DNA from: Albimonas sp963816545
GTDB lineage: Bacteria; Pseudomonadota; Alphaproteobacteria; Rhodobacterales; Rhodobacteraceae
Assembly: GCA_963816545.1 (NCBI GenBank)
Contig: CAWFLE010000005.1
Span: 223,931 to 287,930 of the forward strand
Direction: 5' to 3'
DNA: 64,000 nucleotides
Shown: positions 15,800-25,269 of the stretch, piece after piece
Numbering within the stretch: position 1 is the first letter of the stretch
Layout: every line of letters starts with the position of its first letter
Notes under the pieces: model-generated
The model's database searches: none
The model's input: only the letters and a program-made list of their open reading frames with translations
What the model was told of the DNA's origin: nothing
Translations under genes and position numbers: made by a program

Positions 15800-17290
15800 A
15801 TGGCGGCAGGGCAGGTCGCGAAGGGCGAGCGCGCCCCGGAGGGCGGCGCCATGGGCGCGCTCATGCGGGACCGCGACTGGAGCGCCAGCGCCCTCGGACC
15901 CCGGGACCGCTGGCCGCAGAGCCTGCGCACCACGGTTTCTCTGCTGATGGAATCGCCCGTCCCGATGGTGCTGCTGTGGGGCGAGGCCGGGGCGATGCTC
16001 TACAACGACGCCTACCGGGAGATCGCCGCCGACCGCCACCCGGAGCTCTTCGGCGCCGAGGTGCGCAAGGGGTGGGGGGAGCTCTCGGACTTCAACGACC
16101 ACGTCATGCGCCATGTGCTGGCGGGCGGCACGCTCAGCTACCGCGACAAGGAGCTGGTGCTCGCACGCTGCGGGGAGCAGCAGCGCGCGTGGTTCGACCT
16201 CGACTATTCGCCGGTGCGCGACGAGGACGGCCGGCCGGCCGGCGTGCTCGCCTTGGTGCGGGAGACGACGGGGCGTGTGCTGGCGGAGCGTCATGCGAAC
16301 GCCGAGCTGGACCGGCTGAAGCGCCTGTTCGAGCAGGCGCCGACCTTCATGGCGATGCTGCGGGGCCGGGACCACGTCTTCGGGCTGGCCAATCCCTGCT
16401 ACATGCAGCTCGTGGGCGACCGCGAGGTGATCGGCCGCCCGGTGCGCGACGCGCTGCCAGAACTGGCGGAGCAGGGCTTCCTGGACATCCTCGACGAAGT
16501 GTTCCGGACGGGCGAGGCGGTCACGCAGCACTCGACCCGCGTGGCCCTCCAGCGCAGGCCCGGCGCGCTGCCCGAGACGCGGTTCGTCGATTTCGTGTTC
16601 CAGCCGATCCACGAGGCCGCCGGCGACATCTCGCAGATATTCGTCCAGGGCTCCGACGTGACCGAGCGGGTCGAGGGCGAGATGCGCCAGCGGGTGCTGA
16701 TGAACGAGCTGGACCACCGGGTGAAGAACACGCTCGCGACGGTGCTCGCGATCCTGTCGCGCACGATGCGGCCGGGGATCCCGGCCGAGGAGGCGGCGGA
16801 GAAGGCGCGGCGGCGGATCATGGCGCTCGCACGCGCGCAGGACGTGCTGACGCGGGAAAGCTGGGACGGGGCGGACCTGCGGTCGATGGCGGAGGCGGCC
16901 TTCGCGAGCCATTCGGGCCTTGCGGGGCGGATCGAGCTGTGCGGCCCGCCCGTGCGCCTCTCGCCACGGGAGGCGTTGTCGCTGTCGCTGGCGCTGCATG
17001 AGCTGTGCGCCAACGCGCTCGCGCATGGGGCGTTGTCCTGCGAGGCGGGGCGGGTTCGGCTGCACTGGGACCTTGAGGACGACGGCGCGCGCCCCATCCT
17101 CTCGCTCGTCTGGCGGGAGAGCGGCGGACCTTCCGTGAGCCCGCCGCGGCGCAGGGGGTTCGGCGCGACCCTGATCGAACGGGGACTGGCGATGGAACTC
17201 GGCGGCGACGCGCGGATCGACTACCTGCCCGAGGGCGTGGCCTTCGAGTTCCGCGCCCAGCTCGAGGCGGCGGAGGCGCCGGGTGGCTGA
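15800..17290 (+). CDS. PAS-domain sensor histidine kinase of the HWE/HisKA_2 type
   Basis: A 496-residue soluble sensor kinase: two PAS-like regions (about 30-150, with LWGEAGAMLYNDAYREI, and about 170-290, with RDHVFGLANPCYMQLVG), then the phosphorylation site NELDHRVKNTLATV with His306. A degenerate ATPase domain of the HWE type follows (LHELCANALAHGAL as N-box, GFGATLIERGL as G-box). No membrane segment, so it senses a cytoplasmic cue. The stop overlaps the receiver gene by 8 bp, so the two form a translationally coupled pair. In alphaproteobacteria HWE kinases often feed general stress or light responses, but nothing here shows the signal. Confidence 0.9.
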   Translation: MAAGQVAKGERAPEGGAMGALMRDRDWSASALGPRDRWPQSLRTTVSLLMESPVPMVLLWGEAGAMLYNDAYREIAADRHPELFGAEVRKGWGELSDFNDHVMRHVLAGGTLSYRDKELVLARCGEQQRAWFDLDYSPVRDEDGRPAGVLALVRETTGRVLAERHANAELDRLKRLFEQAPTFMAMLRGRDHVFGLANPCYMQLVGDREVIGRPVRDALPELAEQGFLDILDEVFRTGEAVTQHSTRVALQRRPGALPETRFVDFVFQPIHEAAGDISQIFVQGSDVTERVEGEMRQRVLMNELDHRVKNTLATVLAILSRTMRPGIPAEEAAEKARRRIMALARAQDVLTRESWDGADLRSMAEAAFASHSGLAGRIELCGPPVRLSPREALSLSLALHELCANALAHGALSCEAGRVRLHWDLEDDGARPILSLVWRESGGPSVSPPRRRGFGATLIERGLAMELGGDARIDYLPEGVAFEFRAQLEAAEAPGG

Positions 17291-17645
17291 TCGAAAGCGG
17301 CTTCGGGTGCTCGTGGTGGAGGACGAGGCGCTCATCGCCATGATGATCGAGGATTATCTCCTCGACATGGGGCACGAGGTGGTGGGCCCGGTCTCCCGGC
17401 TCGAACCGGCGGTGGGGATGGCCGCGACGGAGCGCTTCGACTGCGCGCTGCTGGACGTGAACCTGTCGGGCCGGCGGTCCTTCCCGGTGGCCGAGGCGCT
17501 GGAGGCGCGGCGCATCCCCTTCCTCTTCGCCACCGCCTATGGCGAGGAGGCGCTGTCGCCGGAATTCGCCGCTCGCCCGCTGCTGCGCAAACCGTTCTCG
17601 GCCGCCGCGCTGCAGGAGGCGCTGGAGGCGCTGGTCCGCGCCTGA
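17283..17645 (+). CDS. Single-domain response regulator
   Basis: A 120-residue receiver with no output domain. Acidic pocket VVEDEALIAMMIEDYL, phosphoacceptor Asp58 in CALLDVNLSG, Thr in FLFATAYG and Lys in LLRKPFSAAAL: all key residues of a working receiver are present. The overlap with the HWE kinase gene makes it the likely phosphorylation partner. Stand-alone receivers of this kind act through protein contact or as phosphate sinks. Confidence 0.9.
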   Translation: MADRKRLRVLVVEDEALIAMMIEDYLLDMGHEVVGPVSRLEPAVGMAATERFDCALLDVNLSGRRSFPVAEALEARRIPFLFATAYGEEALSPEFAARPLLRKPFSAAALQEALEALVRA

Positions 17646-17693
17646 GGCGCGGGGCCTTCCCGACGATCTTCACAGGTGTTCCCGGGGAGGGGA

Positions 17694-17767
17694 TGGAGGC
17701 GACGCCCGGAATCGAACCGGGGTGCACGGATTTGCAATCCGCTGCGTAACCACTCCGCCACGTCGCC
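17694..17767 (-). tRNA. tRNA-Cys (anticodon GCA)
   Basis: Read on the minus strand the 74-nt gene begins GGCGACGTGGCGGAGTGG and ends in the T arm GGTTCGATTCC followed by GGGCGTCGCCTCCA. The acceptor ends GGCGACG/CGTCGCC pair perfectly, and the anticodon loop TTGCAAA gives GCA. The CCA end and the U73 discriminator typical of tRNA-Cys are encoded. Confidence 0.96.
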
Positions 17768-17996
17768 AACCTGCTGCGGTGCTTATCCATTCGCCCCGCC
17801 CTCGTCAACGGACCCGCGCCCGGTTTTCACCCCCGGTGGTCGCATTCATGTTCCGGATCCGTTCTATCTTCGGCCTCGCCTTGGGATCTCGGTGGCGACG
17901 GCCGGGCCCGACGCGCCGGGGGCCGGCTTTCGCGCAGGAGGCGAGGTCGTCCGCGGGGCGAAGACGGACCTCGCCGGGTGTGCGGAAAGCGGGGGC

Positions 17997-19106
17997 TCAG
18001 GGCAGGGCGCCGGTGCGGTGCAGGCGGATCTTCAGGCCGCCATGTGGGATCGGCGGGCCCGGCGGATCGAAGGGCAGGCCCGTGGCGCGGGCGAGCTCGG
18101 GCGCGTCGGTCAGGAGGCCGACGCGCCAGCCGGAGAAGCCCTCGCGCAGGCGGTCCCCCAGCGTGGCGTAGACGGCGCGCAGCAGCTTGCGCTCGCCGAT
18201 CCGCCCGCCATAGGGCGGGTTCACCATCACAAGGCCCGGGGGGCCGTGGGGCCGCGCCAGCTCGCCCACCGGGCGGCGGAGGAAGTCGGTCCAGCCGTCC
18301 ACCCCGGCGCGGGCTGCGTTCTCGGCGCTCATCCGCACGGCGCCGGCATCGCGGTCGAAGCCGAGGAAGCGCGCCGCGGGCGCCGCGGGCGGCGGGGCCG
18401 TGCGCATCGCCTCCCAGGCGGCGGGGTCGTGGCCGGCCAGAAGCTCGAAGGCGAAGGGGCGGGCGCGGCCGGGCTCGAGGCCGGCGGCGATCTCGGCGGC
18501 CTCGATAGGGAAGGTGCCGGAGCCGCACATCGGGTCCGCGACAGGCTCGCGCCCGTCGAAGCCGCAGGCGCGCAGGAACAGGGCGGCCATCGTCTCCCGC
18601 ATCGGGGCCTTGGCCACGGCCTGCTTGAAGCCGCGGCGGTGCAGGGGGGCGCCGGAGGTATCGAGGCTCAGGGTGCAGAGGTCGTCCTCGATGCGCACGA
18701 GGATGCGCAGAGGGGCGTCCTCGGCGGTCCCGGCGCCCAGGGTCTCGCGGATCGCGGTCTCCACCCGCTGCGCGGCGGCGCCGGCGTGGTAGATGCGGGA
18801 CTTGCGGCAGACGGCCTCGACGCGGACGGGGATGTCCGGGCGCAGGACCTCTCCCCACGGGACCTTGCGCGCCCGCTTGTCGAGTTGGGCGAGATGCATG
18901 GCCCGGAAGCTCGCGAAGCGGACCAGCACGCGCCCGGCGCCGCGCAGCTCCAGGTTCGCGCGCATGACCTCCGACCAGCCGCCGCGGACGCGCACGCCGC
19001 CGGGCTCGACGAGGGGCTCGGCGAAGCCCCGTTCCCGCGCCTCGTCGGCCAGAAGCGGCTCCAGGCCCGGCGGGGCGGCGAGGAAGATGTCGAAGGGATC
19101 GCTCAT
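17997..19106 (-). CDS. THUMP-domain RNA methyltransferase, RlmL-like
   Basis: A 369-residue SAM-dependent guanine-N2 methyltransferase of 23S rRNA type. Residues 1-60 form the ferredoxin-like start (FDIFLAAPPGLEPLLADEA), followed by a THUMP domain to about 160. The Rossmann fold then has motif I PVADPMCGSGTFPIEAAEIA and motif IV VMVNPPYGGRIGE; the NPPY tetrad marks amino-methylating enzymes. It corresponds to the N-terminal half of E. coli RlmKL, with no second methyltransferase domain. The start at 19106 (MSDPFDIFLAA) is canonical. Confidence 0.87.
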   Translation of the reverse strand: MSDPFDIFLAAPPGLEPLLADEARERGFAEPLVEPGGVRVRGGWSEVMRANLELRGAGRVLVRFASFRAMHLAQLDKRARKVPWGEVLRPDIPVRVEAVCRKSRIYHAGAAAQRVETAIRETLGAGTAEDAPLRILVRIEDDLCTLSLDTSGAPLHRRGFKQAVAKAPMRETMAALFLRACGFDGREPVADPMCGSGTFPIEAAEIAAGLEPGRARPFAFELLAGHDPAAWEAMRTAPPPAAPAARFLGFDRDAGAVRMSAENAARAGVDGWTDFLRRPVGELARPHGPPGLVMVNPPYGGRIGERKLLRAVYATLGDRLREGFSGWRVGLLTDAPELARATGLPFDPPGPPIPHGGLKIRLHRTGALP

Positions 19107-19327
19107 GGCGCCCTCCATAGCCGCATCCGCCGGGCGCGGCGAGGGAGGGCCTGCGTCGGAGCAGCGCCCACCGCCGCGCCTCTGGTTGGCGACCGGCCCG
19201 CGGCGCGTGGCGGACCGGGAACCACCGGGCGCCGGAGCCAGAGGCGGACCGCCGGCCATGCGCCGCGGGCGGGCGCGCAACCGGAGGCGGAACGCCCGGC
19301 GCGGCGCCTCCGCAGGAGACTGCGCGC

Positions 19328-21592
19328 TCAGCTCCGGATGCGGACCGGGACGCCCTTGTAGGCGGGGGTCTTGGACAGCTCCTCGTGGTAGTGGAGCGGG
19401 ATCACCGGGTTGATTTCGGGGTAGTAGGCGGTCACGCAGCCGTCGGGCAGGTCGTAGGGCGTCACCCGCAGCGGCGGCGAGAGCCGCTCCACCCCGTCCT
19501 CCACCGCGCTCTCCACCGTCACCACCTGGTCGGCCACCAGCCCGCGCCGCTCCATCTCCCGCGGCGAGATCATCAGCACATCCCGTCGGTCCCGGATCCC
19601 GCGCAGGCGGTCGTCATAGCCGTAGATCGTGGTGTTGAACTGGTCGTTGGAGCGCACGGTCACCAGCGTCAGCTCCCCGTCCTCCGGGGGCTCGCCCAGC
19701 GCGCAGAGGGTGTGGGGCGCGGTGAAATGCGCGCGGCCGGTGTCGGTCTTCCACTCCCGCTCCCGCGCCGGGTTGCCCTTGTAGAAGCCGCCGGGGGTGA
19801 AAAGGCGCTTGTTGAAGTCGCGGAACTTGTCGGGGTAGCTCGCCTCGATCAGGTCGCGCACGAGGCCGTAGTCCCCGGTCCACTCGTCCCACTTCACCTT
19901 CGGGTTGGGGGAAACGGCGGCCTTGGCGATGCCCGCCACGATGGCGATTTCGGACTTCAACTCGGGGCTCGCGGGCTTGCGGCGGCCTTGTGATCCGTGG
20001 ATGCAGCTCAGGCTGTCCTCCATGCTCACCGCCTGCGGGCCGGCCGCCTGCACGTCCTCCTCCGAGCGCACGAGGCAGGGCAGGAGCCACGTCGCCCGCC
20101 CCGGCAGCAGGTGGGAGCGGTTAAGCTTGGTGGCGATCTGGACGTTCAGCTCCAGCCCCTGCCACGCGCCGTCCGTCCGACCCTGGTCGGGGATCGCGCG
20201 GGCGAAGTTGCCGCCGAGGCTGACGAACCCCTTCACCCGCCCGTCCAGCAGCCCCTCCACCGCCTCGACGGTGTTCATGCCGGTCTCCTTGGGAACCTCG
20301 AAGCCGAACAGCTCTTCCAGCTTCTCCACCGGCACCAGCTCCGGCTTTTCGGAGATGCCCACCGTGCGCTGCCCCTGCACGTTGGAATGGCCGCGGACCG
20401 GAGAGATGCCGGCGCCCTTCCTCCCCATGTTCCCGCGCATCAGCAGCAGGTTGGTCAGCATCGCGATGTTGAGCCAGCCGTGGACATGCTGCGTCAGCCC
20501 CATGCCGTAGATGCCGATCACCCGCTCGGCCTTCGCATAGCGGTCGGCGATGTCCTCCAGCGCCTCCCGCGCAAGGCCCGAGATCCGCTCGACCTCCGCC
20601 CAGTCGGCGCCGCGCATCCGGGCCTCGAACTCCTCGAACCCGTCCGTATGTTCCTCCACGAAGGCGCGGTCGATCACGCCGCCGTCGCGGTCGTCCAATT
20701 CGAACAGGCGCTTGCACATGCCCGTCATCGCCGCGATGTCGCCGCCCGGCCGCACCTGGAGATAGCTGCGCGAGATCTCGGTGTCGGCGCCGGTCAGCAT
20801 CTCCTTCGGGCTCTGCGGGTTGCGGAACTCCAGCAGCCCCTTCTCCTTCAGCGGGTTGAAGGTGACGATGTCGCAGCCCCGCTTCGAGGCCTCCTGAAGC
20901 GGGTGCAGGAACCGGGGCGAATTGGTGCCCGTGTTCTGCCCGAAGAACAGGATCATGTCGCAATGCTCGAAATCATCGAGCACGCAGGTCCCCACCGAGG
21001 CGCCGATCACCTTCTTGAGCCCGACGCTCGTGGTCTCGTGGCACATGTTGGAGCTGTCGGGGAGGTTGTTGTTCCCGTAGAGCCGCGCGAGCAGGGCGTA
21101 GAGGTAGGACGTCTCCAGCGCCGCCCGCCCGGAGGCGTAGAACACCACCGATTTCGGATCGAGCCGGTTCAGCTCCGCTCCGATCCCGTCGAACGCCTCC
21201 TGCCAGGAGCAGGCGAGGTAGCGGTCGCTCTGCGCGTCGTACTTCATCGGGTGGGTCAGCCGGCCGACCATCTCCAGGTCGTGGTCCGACCAGCCGCGCA
21301 GCTCGGTCAGCGTGCGGCTCTCCAGGAACTCCGGCCCGCAGCGGTCTCGCGTCAGGTCCCAGATGGTGGCCTTGGCGCCGTTCTCGCAGAACTCGAACGG
21401 GTGGGGGGACGGCGGCTTCGTCCAGGCGCAGGAGGTGCACATGTGCCCCCCCGGCTTGTTCTGCCGCATCAACGTCTCCATCACGCCGGGGTCCGGCCGC
21501 TCGGTCTTCAGGATCTTCGCCACGCCCTGGAGCGAGCCCCAGCCGCCGCTCGGCCCCTCGTAGCCCGCCGTTCCGTCCTTGGCCTTGCTCAT
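19328..21592 (-). CDS. Molybdopterin oxidoreductase, FdhF/YdeP family
   Basis: A 754-residue molybdenum enzyme of the YdeP group, related to formate dehydrogenase alpha subunits. N-terminal GGWGSLQGVAKILK, then HMCTSCAWTKP and FEFCENGAKA match YdeP. Bis-MGD-binding blocks include FFGQNTGTNSPRFLHPL, GMGLTQHVHGW, NMGRKGAGISPVRGHSNVQG and the C-terminal dinucleotide-binding domain (VRSNDQFNTTIYGYDDR). No signal peptide, so it is cytoplasmic. E. coli YdeP contributes to acid resistance and its physiological substrate is unknown; an FdhD partner is not in the window. The gene is monocistronic, with AGGA before the ATG and pcm divergent 153 bp away. Confidence 0.9.
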   Translation of the reverse strand: MSKAKDGTAGYEGPSGGWGSLQGVAKILKTERPDPGVMETLMRQNKPGGHMCTSCAWTKPPSPHPFEFCENGAKATIWDLTRDRCGPEFLESRTLTELRGWSDHDLEMVGRLTHPMKYDAQSDRYLACSWQEAFDGIGAELNRLDPKSVVFYASGRAALETSYLYALLARLYGNNNLPDSSNMCHETTSVGLKKVIGASVGTCVLDDFEHCDMILFFGQNTGTNSPRFLHPLQEASKRGCDIVTFNPLKEKGLLEFRNPQSPKEMLTGADTEISRSYLQVRPGGDIAAMTGMCKRLFELDDRDGGVIDRAFVEEHTDGFEEFEARMRGADWAEVERISGLAREALEDIADRYAKAERVIGIYGMGLTQHVHGWLNIAMLTNLLLMRGNMGRKGAGISPVRGHSNVQGQRTVGISEKPELVPVEKLEELFGFEVPKETGMNTVEAVEGLLDGRVKGFVSLGGNFARAIPDQGRTDGAWQGLELNVQIATKLNRSHLLPGRATWLLPCLVRSEEDVQAAGPQAVSMEDSLSCIHGSQGRRKPASPELKSEIAIVAGIAKAAVSPNPKVKWDEWTGDYGLVRDLIEASYPDKFRDFNKRLFTPGGFYKGNPAREREWKTDTGRAHFTAPHTLCALGEPPEDGELTLVTVRSNDQFNTTIYGYDDRLRGIRDRRDVLMISPREMERRGLVADQVVTVESAVEDGVERLSPPLRVTPYDLPDGCVTAYYPEINPVIPLHYHEELSKTPAYKGVPVRIRS

Positions 21593-21745
21593 GCCCGGAT
21601 CCTCCTGAAGCCGCGTTTCCCGAACAACTGGCGCGAATCCGCCGGAAGGCGACCGCGCGGCCGCATTGCGCGGGCCGCCCGATTGTGGCACTTCGCCCCG
21701 GAGGGCCCGCGATGGCCCGCCGAGGAACCCCGCGGAGAGCCCCGG

Positions 21746-22402
21746 ATGACCGATTACGCCGCAGCCCGCCTCGCGATGGTGGACAACCAGATCCGCACCG
21801 CCGACGTGACCAGCTACGCCATTCTCGACGCCCTGCAGGACGTCCCGCGCGAGCGTTTCGCCCCCGTCGGCCTGAAGCCCGTGGCCTATCTGGGCGAACA
21901 CCTCCCTCTCGGCCCCGGCCGCGTGATGCTCGACCCCCGCAGCTTCGCCAAGATGCTGGAGGCCGCGGATGTGGGCCCCGACGACCTCGTGCTCGACGTG
22001 GCCTGCGGGCTCGGCTACTCCACGGCGGTGCTCGCGCGCCTCGCGGCGGCGGTGATCGCGGTGGAACCGGATCCCGACATGGCCCGCGCCGCCTCCTCCG
22101 CCCTGACCGAGCTGGAGGTCCACAACGCCGAGGTGGTGGAGGGTCCGCTGACCGACGGGGCGAAGGACCACGCCCCCTACAACGTCATCTTCGTCAACGG
22201 CGGGGTCGAGGAGATCCCGCAAAGCCTGACCGACCAGCTCCGCGAGGGCGGCCGGCTGGTGTCGATCCGCATGACCACTCCGGCCTGCGGGCGCTGCGAG
22301 GTGCTGACCCTCTCGGGCGGCATCCTCTCGCCCTGGCGCGCGTTCGACGCCACCGCCCCCGTTCTCGACGGGTTCGCCAAGGCTCCGGCATTCGAATTCT
22401 GA
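21746..22402 (+). CDS. pcm: Protein-L-isoaspartate O-methyltransferase
   Basis: A 218-residue class I SAM methyltransferase that starts repair of isoaspartyl damage in proteins. N-terminal ARLAMVDNQIRTADVTSYAIL and VPRERFAP are typical of the alphaproteobacterial form. Motif I is VLDVACGLGYSTAVLARLAA with acidic VEPDPDM after it, and motif II is NVIFVNGGVEEIP. In alphaproteobacteria this gene commonly sits before tolC, as here (135 bp spacing), so it may start the transcript. Confidence 0.9.
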   Translation: MTDYAAARLAMVDNQIRTADVTSYAILDALQDVPRERFAPVGLKPVAYLGEHLPLGPGRVMLDPRSFAKMLEAADVGPDDLVLDVACGLGYSTAVLARLAAAVIAVEPDPDMARAASSALTELEVHNAEVVEGPLTDGAKDHAPYNVIFVNGGVEEIPQSLTDQLREGGRLVSIRMTTPACGRCEVLTLSGGILSPWRAFDATAPVLDGFAKAPAFEF

Positions 22403-22537
22403 GGCTCCCGCGGCTCAAGATCGCGGCCGAAGCCTGCGGGCGCTTTCGACTTTCCGGCCGCGGACCTCTCGGCTAGGGTCGTCGCGCGGCGCGGCGATCG
22501 GCTTCGAGCGGACGGAGCGCCACCTTCCAAGGGCGGG

Positions 22538-23983
22538 ATGAACGGCATGACCAACAGAACCCGGAACGCGGCGCTGGCCCTCGGCGCGGCGCTCGCATGG
22601 ACGGCGCCTGCGGGGGCCGAAACGTTGGCCGACGCGATGGCCAAGGCCTACGTGTTCCACCCCACGCTGGCCGCGGAGCGCGCCACGCTCAGGGCGCTCG
22701 ACGAGGTCGAGTATCAGGAGCGGGCGGCGCGGTTCGGCTCCGCCGACGTGTCCGCGACCTACCAGTACCAGAACTCCGACAGCGCCGGCACGAGTTTCGA
22801 TCCCGCGACGGGCCGCAGCGTCCGGGTCAGGAGCCGCAACGACACCGACCCGTTCTCGCTGGGCATCGGCGGCTCCATCCCCCTCTATTCCGGCGGACGG
22901 ATCGAGAACGGGACCCAGTCGGCCGAGGCCGGCGTGCAGTCCGGCCGCTCCAACCTCGCCTCGGTGGAGCAGGACGTGCTCCTCGACGCGGTGACGGCCT
23001 ATGAGAACGTGCGCCGCGACATCGCGCTGGTGGCGGTGGCGCGCAGCAACGTGCGCGTGATCGGCGAACAGCTCCGCGCCGCGCAGGACCGGTTCGAGGT
23101 CGGCGAGGTCACGCGCACCGACGTGAGCCAGGCCGACGCGCGCCTCTCGGCCGCGCGCTCCAACCTCGCGGCCGTCACCGGCCAGCTCGCGCAGTCGCGC
23201 CAGTTCTACCGCGCCACGGTCGGAGATCTGCCGGAAGACCTCCAGGATCCGCCCCCTCTGCCGACCCTGCCGGAATCGGAGGAGGCCGCCCTCGCGCTCG
23301 CCGAGGCCGAGCATCCCCTGATCCTCGCGGCCCGTTTCGACGCCCGTCAGGCCGAGTACGAGGTGAAGCGGGCCATCGGCGCCACGCTGCCCAGCGTCGC
23401 GCTGGAGGGGGACGTGGCGTATACCGACGCCTCGCTCCTGACCAACGAGGGCGCCTCTGGCGTGGACGGCAACTCCGCCTCGGTCGGGGTGCGGGCGTCG
23501 ATGCCGCTCTGGACGGGGGGGCGCAACGCCTCGGTGGTGCGGCAGACGCAGGCGCAGCTCGCGCGGGCGCAGGCGTTGATCCACAACCAGGCGCGGCTGG
23601 TGCGCCAGCAGGTATCGAACGCCTGGTCGGGGCTGGAGGTCGCGCGCATGTCGATCTCCGCGGCGCGTCAGCAGATCGAGGCCGCGCGCATCGCCTTCGA
23701 GGGCGTGCGGGAGGAGGCGACGCTGGGGGCGCGCACCACGCTCGACGTGCTGGACGCGGAGCAGGAGCTTCAGTCCGCGCGGGCCGAGCTGATCAGCTCG
23801 CTCCGCGACGAGTACGTGGCGGGCTACGCGCTGCTGGCTTCCGTCGGCGCGCTGAGCGTGGGGCATCTGGGGCTCGATGTGGCGCGCTACGATCCGACGG
23901 ACTACCGCGAGTCGGTGGACGAGGCGCCCTACGATTACCTCCCCGGCGAGGCGACGCAGTGGTCCTCCCGCTGGAAGCCGTGA
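22538..23983 (+). CDS. tolC: TolC-family outer membrane efflux channel
   Basis: A 481-residue trimeric outer-membrane channel that docks to type I secretion and RND pumps. A signal peptide (about 1-28, ALALGAALAWTAPAGA) is followed by two repeated OEP domains: AMAKAYVFHPTLAAERATLRA starts the first, and EHPLILAARFDARQAEYEVKRAI with ATLPSVALEGDV the second. LGARTTLDVLDAEQELQSARAEL is the conserved final helix. Length and repeats are normal. The popZ-like gene follows at 27 bp. Confidence 0.93.
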   Translation: MNGMTNRTRNAALALGAALAWTAPAGAETLADAMAKAYVFHPTLAAERATLRALDEVEYQERAARFGSADVSATYQYQNSDSAGTSFDPATGRSVRVRSRNDTDPFSLGIGGSIPLYSGGRIENGTQSAEAGVQSGRSNLASVEQDVLLDAVTAYENVRRDIALVAVARSNVRVIGEQLRAAQDRFEVGEVTRTDVSQADARLSAARSNLAAVTGQLAQSRQFYRATVGDLPEDLQDPPPLPTLPESEEAALALAEAEHPLILAARFDARQAEYEVKRAIGATLPSVALEGDVAYTDASLLTNEGASGVDGNSASVGVRASMPLWTGGRNASVVRQTQAQLARAQALIHNQARLVRQQVSNAWSGLEVARMSISAARQQIEAARIAFEGVREEATLGARTTLDVLDAEQELQSARAELISSLRDEYVAGYALLASVGALSVGHLGLDVARYDPTDYRESVDEAPYDYLPGEATQWSSRWKP

Positions 23984-24010
23984 CGGCGCGGGAGAGGGGA
24001 GGGGACGCCC

Positions 24011-24966
24011 ATGCAGGACGATGACCGCCGCGCCGGAGAGGATGACGGGTTGATGGCCGACATCCGCAGGATCGTGGAGGAGGAGGGGCGCCCTCGCCCG
24101 CCCACGGCGTTCGAGCCGGCGAGCGCCGGCGGGGTGTTCGCCCTGACCCCCGCCATGCGGGCCGGAGCCACGCCCTTCGGCGCAGGCTCTCCCCGCGCGC
24201 CCCTCGCTCCGGCGGAGGACGAGGAGCCCCCGCTGATCCTGACCCGCCGCGTGGACCAGCCCGAGCAGCCCTTCGGCTCCGGCTCCGCCGGCACGCCGCC
24301 GTCCCAGGGCCGGCCGCCCGCCTTCCACGCGCCGGAGGACGAAGCGCCGTCGCCGGCGTCCGCCTTCGAACCGGATCGAGCCAAGTCGACGCCTCCGCAC
24401 GCGGCCCCCGCGCCGGCGGACGAGACCCTGGCCGATCCGGCGCACGCGGCCTCCGCGTCGGGGGGCGAGGAGTCTTCGCCGGCCGGCGACGAGCGCGCCC
24501 GAGCCCGCCTCACCCGAGCCGCGGGACGAGGATCCCGAACCGGAGGTCTTCGCCGAGATCCCCGACGCGCCTCCCGCCGACGAAGCGGGCGACCCGCCGC
24601 TCCGCGACCCGGAGCGCCGGGGCGCCGAGCCTTCCCCTGCGCGTCCCGCCGCAGGGAAGGCCGAGCCGTCGCCCGGCATCGCCGCCGCGCGCATCCCGCA
24701 GATTCGGCGCGCCCTTCGGTCGGGCGGCCGCGCCGCATGACATCCGCCGCGCCTTCGCCTCCGACAGCGCGCCCGGGCCGATCGCCGCCTCGGGCCTCCC
24801 CCGCAGCCGGGAGGAGCTTCTGGCCCTGACCCGCGAGGCGATCCGCGAGGAGTTGGCCGGTCCCCTGGGCGAGCGCATCTCCCAGAACATCAAGCTGCTG
24901 ATCGAGCGGGAGGTTCGCCGCGCCGTCGCCCAGCTGGCGCGGGACGAGGACGACGCCTCGCGCTGA
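24011..24966 (+). CDS. PopZ-like polar organising protein (DUF2497), two apparent frameshifts
   Basis: Three-part architecture like PopZ, the scaffold that captures ParB at the cell pole: an N-terminal helix (DDGLMADIRRIVEEEGR), a long disordered Pro/Glu/Asp/Ala-rich linker, and C-terminal helices (EELLALTREAIREELA, ISQNIKLLIEREVRRAVAQL). Two one-base shifts are needed, at about 24495 and 24735. The middle frame continues as PEPRDEDPEPEVFAEIPDAP and the last frame begins DIRRAFASDSAPGP. Position is the best support: DUF2497/popZ lies between tolC and valS in many alphaproteobacteria, from memory. Its sequence is fast-evolving, so the name is inferred and the symbol is left blank. Confidence 0.7.
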
Positions 24967-25009
24967 GCGCGACGAAGCCGCCCGCCGGGTCTACCGGCGG
25001 GCGCTCCGG

Positions 25010-25195
25010 TCATGCAGCGGGCGAGGATCGGGCGGCGAGCGCCGCCCCCGTCGCCGGCCTCGCCAGCGTCTCCGCCGGCTCCACCTTCCGGGGCCCGAAG
25101 CCATTGAAGCGGGTCGCCGTCGTGGTTCCGCAGGCGCCGAGGCCCTCGAAGATCACGAAGTCGCCCTCCGCGATAGTTGGCGCGGAAGGCGGTCG
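25010..25195 (-). pseudogene. C-terminal remnant of ornithine decarboxylase (PLP fold type III)
   Basis: About 55 codons reading TIAEGDFVIFEGLGACG and TTTATRFNGFG, then a tail ending AARSSPAA. This is the C-terminal signature of alphaproteobacterial ornithine/lysine decarboxylases (EGDYVVFEGLGAYG...TRFNGF), the part carrying substrate-binding residues at the dimer interface. The PLP-binding Lys domain and the rest of the ~380-residue enzyme are missing. Upstream the frame runs into unrelated residues within about 60 bp of the Lrp remnant. Either a real internal deletion or an assembly collapse removed over 1 kb. Confidence 0.6.
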
Positions 25196-25269
25196 AAATC
25201 GACCTGATGGAACGGACGAAATGATCCATCTCGCTTGCGATACGACGAAACGACCATCGGATCGCGAAG

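Noticed and set aside
17768..17996. Short secreted peptide gene (MFRIRSIFGLALGS...) after the tRNA
   Set aside because: No ribosome binding site and the frame runs on into antisense of the methyltransferase gene; not supportable.
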